Shown here in pieces: positions 62,335 to 64,000 of a stretch of 64,000 nt of DNA. The stretch's first letter is position 1, and each line of letters opens with the position of its first letter. The DNA lies in the NCBI GenBank assembly GCA_018340805.1, contig JACMZG010001914.1, positions 3,795,278 to 3,859,277 on the forward strand. The letters run 5' to 3'. The DNA comes from Microvelia longipes (taxonomy: Eukaryota > Arthropoda > Insecta > Hemiptera > Veliidae). Position numbers and translations under genes: made by a program. The notes below the pieces were generated by a model. The model saw only the letters and a list, made by a program, of their open reading frames with translations, did not search any database and was not told the DNA's origin.

Positions 62335-63150
62335 TTAAGAAAATGACTCTACATCTTTCTTTGTATGTTAAATAGTTGCTATAATACACAATAAATTATA
62401 TCATTACATAAGTTATTATATAATTAATAATTCATAGATTACTTACTTACTTACTTATTATTACTTACTTACTTACTTAATTACTTAATTTAATTAAGTA
62501 ATAATTTAATTTAATGTGTGAAATGATTAATTAATTCATAAATTAATTATTAACATAACAATTAAGAAACAAGTATAATTTATTATTTATAGCAACAATT
62601 TAAAAAAAATCCTTTCTTAATCATAAATTGTTTTTATTGTATTTTACTTTTATTTTTATTATTTACCTAATTTCATTCATTGTATATGTTAACAATTCTA
62701 CAATATTGTCCAAACAACTGTATATTTAATATTTGTACAAAAAATAAACAAAAATAAATGTTACTATTTCCTTTATAATGCTTTTCATTTCTATGTCACT
62801 CAACCCTGTGTTATTTTTCTTTAACCACACATTGTATGATGTCTTTAACTGTTTGTTAGTCCAACCTCTTTTACTTTTTTAGTTTGGTACATCTAGTGCT
62901 CTTAGTTGTGCATTAAAGATAGTTAACATTTGTTCAATTTTTAATTGTAATGTATGTATTGACATATTTCACATAACTAAAACTTTTTTTTGTTCTATGT
63001 TAGCGTTACACTCACAATGATTACTGAGAGTGTAATATGACCAGGTGCCATTAGTTTATGTGAAGTTAGTTAATGCGGTATTTCAATTATTAATTAAACA
63101 TGAATTAATTATCATTAATGCTAATCCTATAACTAAGTGCACGTGTAGTT
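62335..63150. other. AT-rich sequence with (ACTT)n
   Basis: ACTT units lie at about 62440-62480, grading into TTAATTAA blocks. No gene recognised in the remainder. Confidence 0.6.
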
Positions 63151-64000
63151 CTACTCAAATCGAGCAGTAGAGGGCACTAGACAGACAGTAGAGGCAACTA
63201 CAATGTAGTGGAGGTAACTGGAAAAAATATAGTTACCTCTACTAGAAACCTAGCTATTCTAGAAGAGCCTACTAGAATAGCAATAGAGGCAACCATAAAT
63301 TATAGTGAAGATAACTAAATAGTAGTAGAGGCAACCAGAAAATATAATTGGGGATAACTATACAGTAGTTGAGTCAACCAGAAAATATATTAGGGGTAAC
63401 TACATAGTAGAGTCTGCCAGAAAATGTATTTGAGGTAACTACACAGTAGTAGAGCCTACCAGAAAATAGTTGTAGTAACTGAAGTTTCATTGATGTGGAT
63501 ATGAACGTTAATGTGGTAACTTGAATACCTTGTTAAGGTAACCAGAATGCAATTGCTGATAAAAAAAATGTGTAGTTAAGGTAACTAGAAACTAGCTGAG
63601 CGAACTACTTAACGTCCTCATTCACTACAAATTCTAGTTGAGATAACTATAACATTACTAGACTTCACTGGCAAAATTATTTAAGGTCAATATAAAGTCC
63701 CAGTGGAGTTTGGTTAAGGCTAATGAAAGTACACGTGGATTTTTGCTTTGTTCGTTGCGCCAACTAAACAAATTGGTTGTGCTTAACTAGAAAATGCTTG
63801 AGAATCTCTGTCTTTAACTAAAAGTTACCATTGCACCTAACTAAACTTAGGTGGAGGTTACTAAACAATTTAGTTACTTTACCAATGATTCTAACTAAAA
63901 TACTGTTGGTTTAGCTAAATTTCCCAGTGAACGTATGGGTTACCTCAACAAGAACCCTTAACAGAATTGATTAGTCAATTCAACTAAACGCCCTTAACTA

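Larger units (their letters stand above)
59361..63927. mobile_element. Possible large DNA transposon with repeated TAGTTA motifs
   Basis: The left terminus candidate CACTGAGAAAAATAATTCTG and a right one ending AGCTAAATTTCCCAGTG are loosely inverted. Both sides (59380-59800, 61080-61320 and 63150-63900) are crowded with TTAGTTAA, TAACTAAA, CCAGAAAATA and GTAGAGG blocks at irregular spacing. These continue past 63927 to the window edge, so the right end may be wrong. No transposase frame is visible; other elements sit inside. Confidence 0.4.

Overview
The window reads as nuclear DNA of an animal, most likely an arthropod and probably an insect. It is AT-rich, has spliced exons with GT/AG borders, and is filled with microsatellites, minisatellites and short non-autonomous transposons. 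Only one protein-coding gene is recognisable. The assignment to insects is inference from the protein and the general repeat style; nothing here fixes the species.

Region 1-4.8 kb is the 3' end of a TMEM181 (GPR178) orthologue on the + strand. Three exons (228-330, 2447-2671, 4534-4661) join in phase to give about 151 C-terminal residues with the last three membrane helices and the acidic cytoplasmic tail. The 5' part lies left of the window. Its two introns carry a 20-bp minisatellite, a MITE, and a transposon with 8-bp target duplications that itself holds a second element with 9-bp duplications.

From 4.8 to 64 kb I find no convincing protein gene, rRNA or intact tRNA. The space is a mosaic of: (a) about 17 mutually unrelated minisatellite arrays, many with monomers of 31-34 bp and several with higher-order structure (76 to 140 bp at 25 kb, 98 to 68 bp at 15-16 kb, 124 = 4 x 31 bp at 54-56 kb); (b) long (TA)n tracts, often joined to (CA/TG)n; (c) foldback and MITE-type elements with visible inverted repeats, including a PIF/Harbinger-like pair with TWA duplications; (d) a dispersed composite non-coding repeat (R1-R2) in at least five places, one of which has a minisatellite expanded inside it; (e) a tRNA-like SINE family sitting beside (TA)n.

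The most interesting signal is a set of four foldback elements (about 6.3, 8.7, 44.1 and 49.5 kb). Their overall sequences differ, but their arms share one syntax: GATGATG, a short stem-loop, GAAAG, then AATAAA, followed by a tail outside the hairpin containing a TCCA motif. Three are flanked by 12-15 bp direct repeats. That looks like a retrotransposed, structure-defined family. It recalls hammerhead-bearing Penelope-like or retrozyme elements without matching the hammerhead consensus exactly.

Many repeat units differ by single-base or short deletions, as expected partly from real decay and partly from long-read consensus error. All array boundaries and copy numbers are hand estimates.
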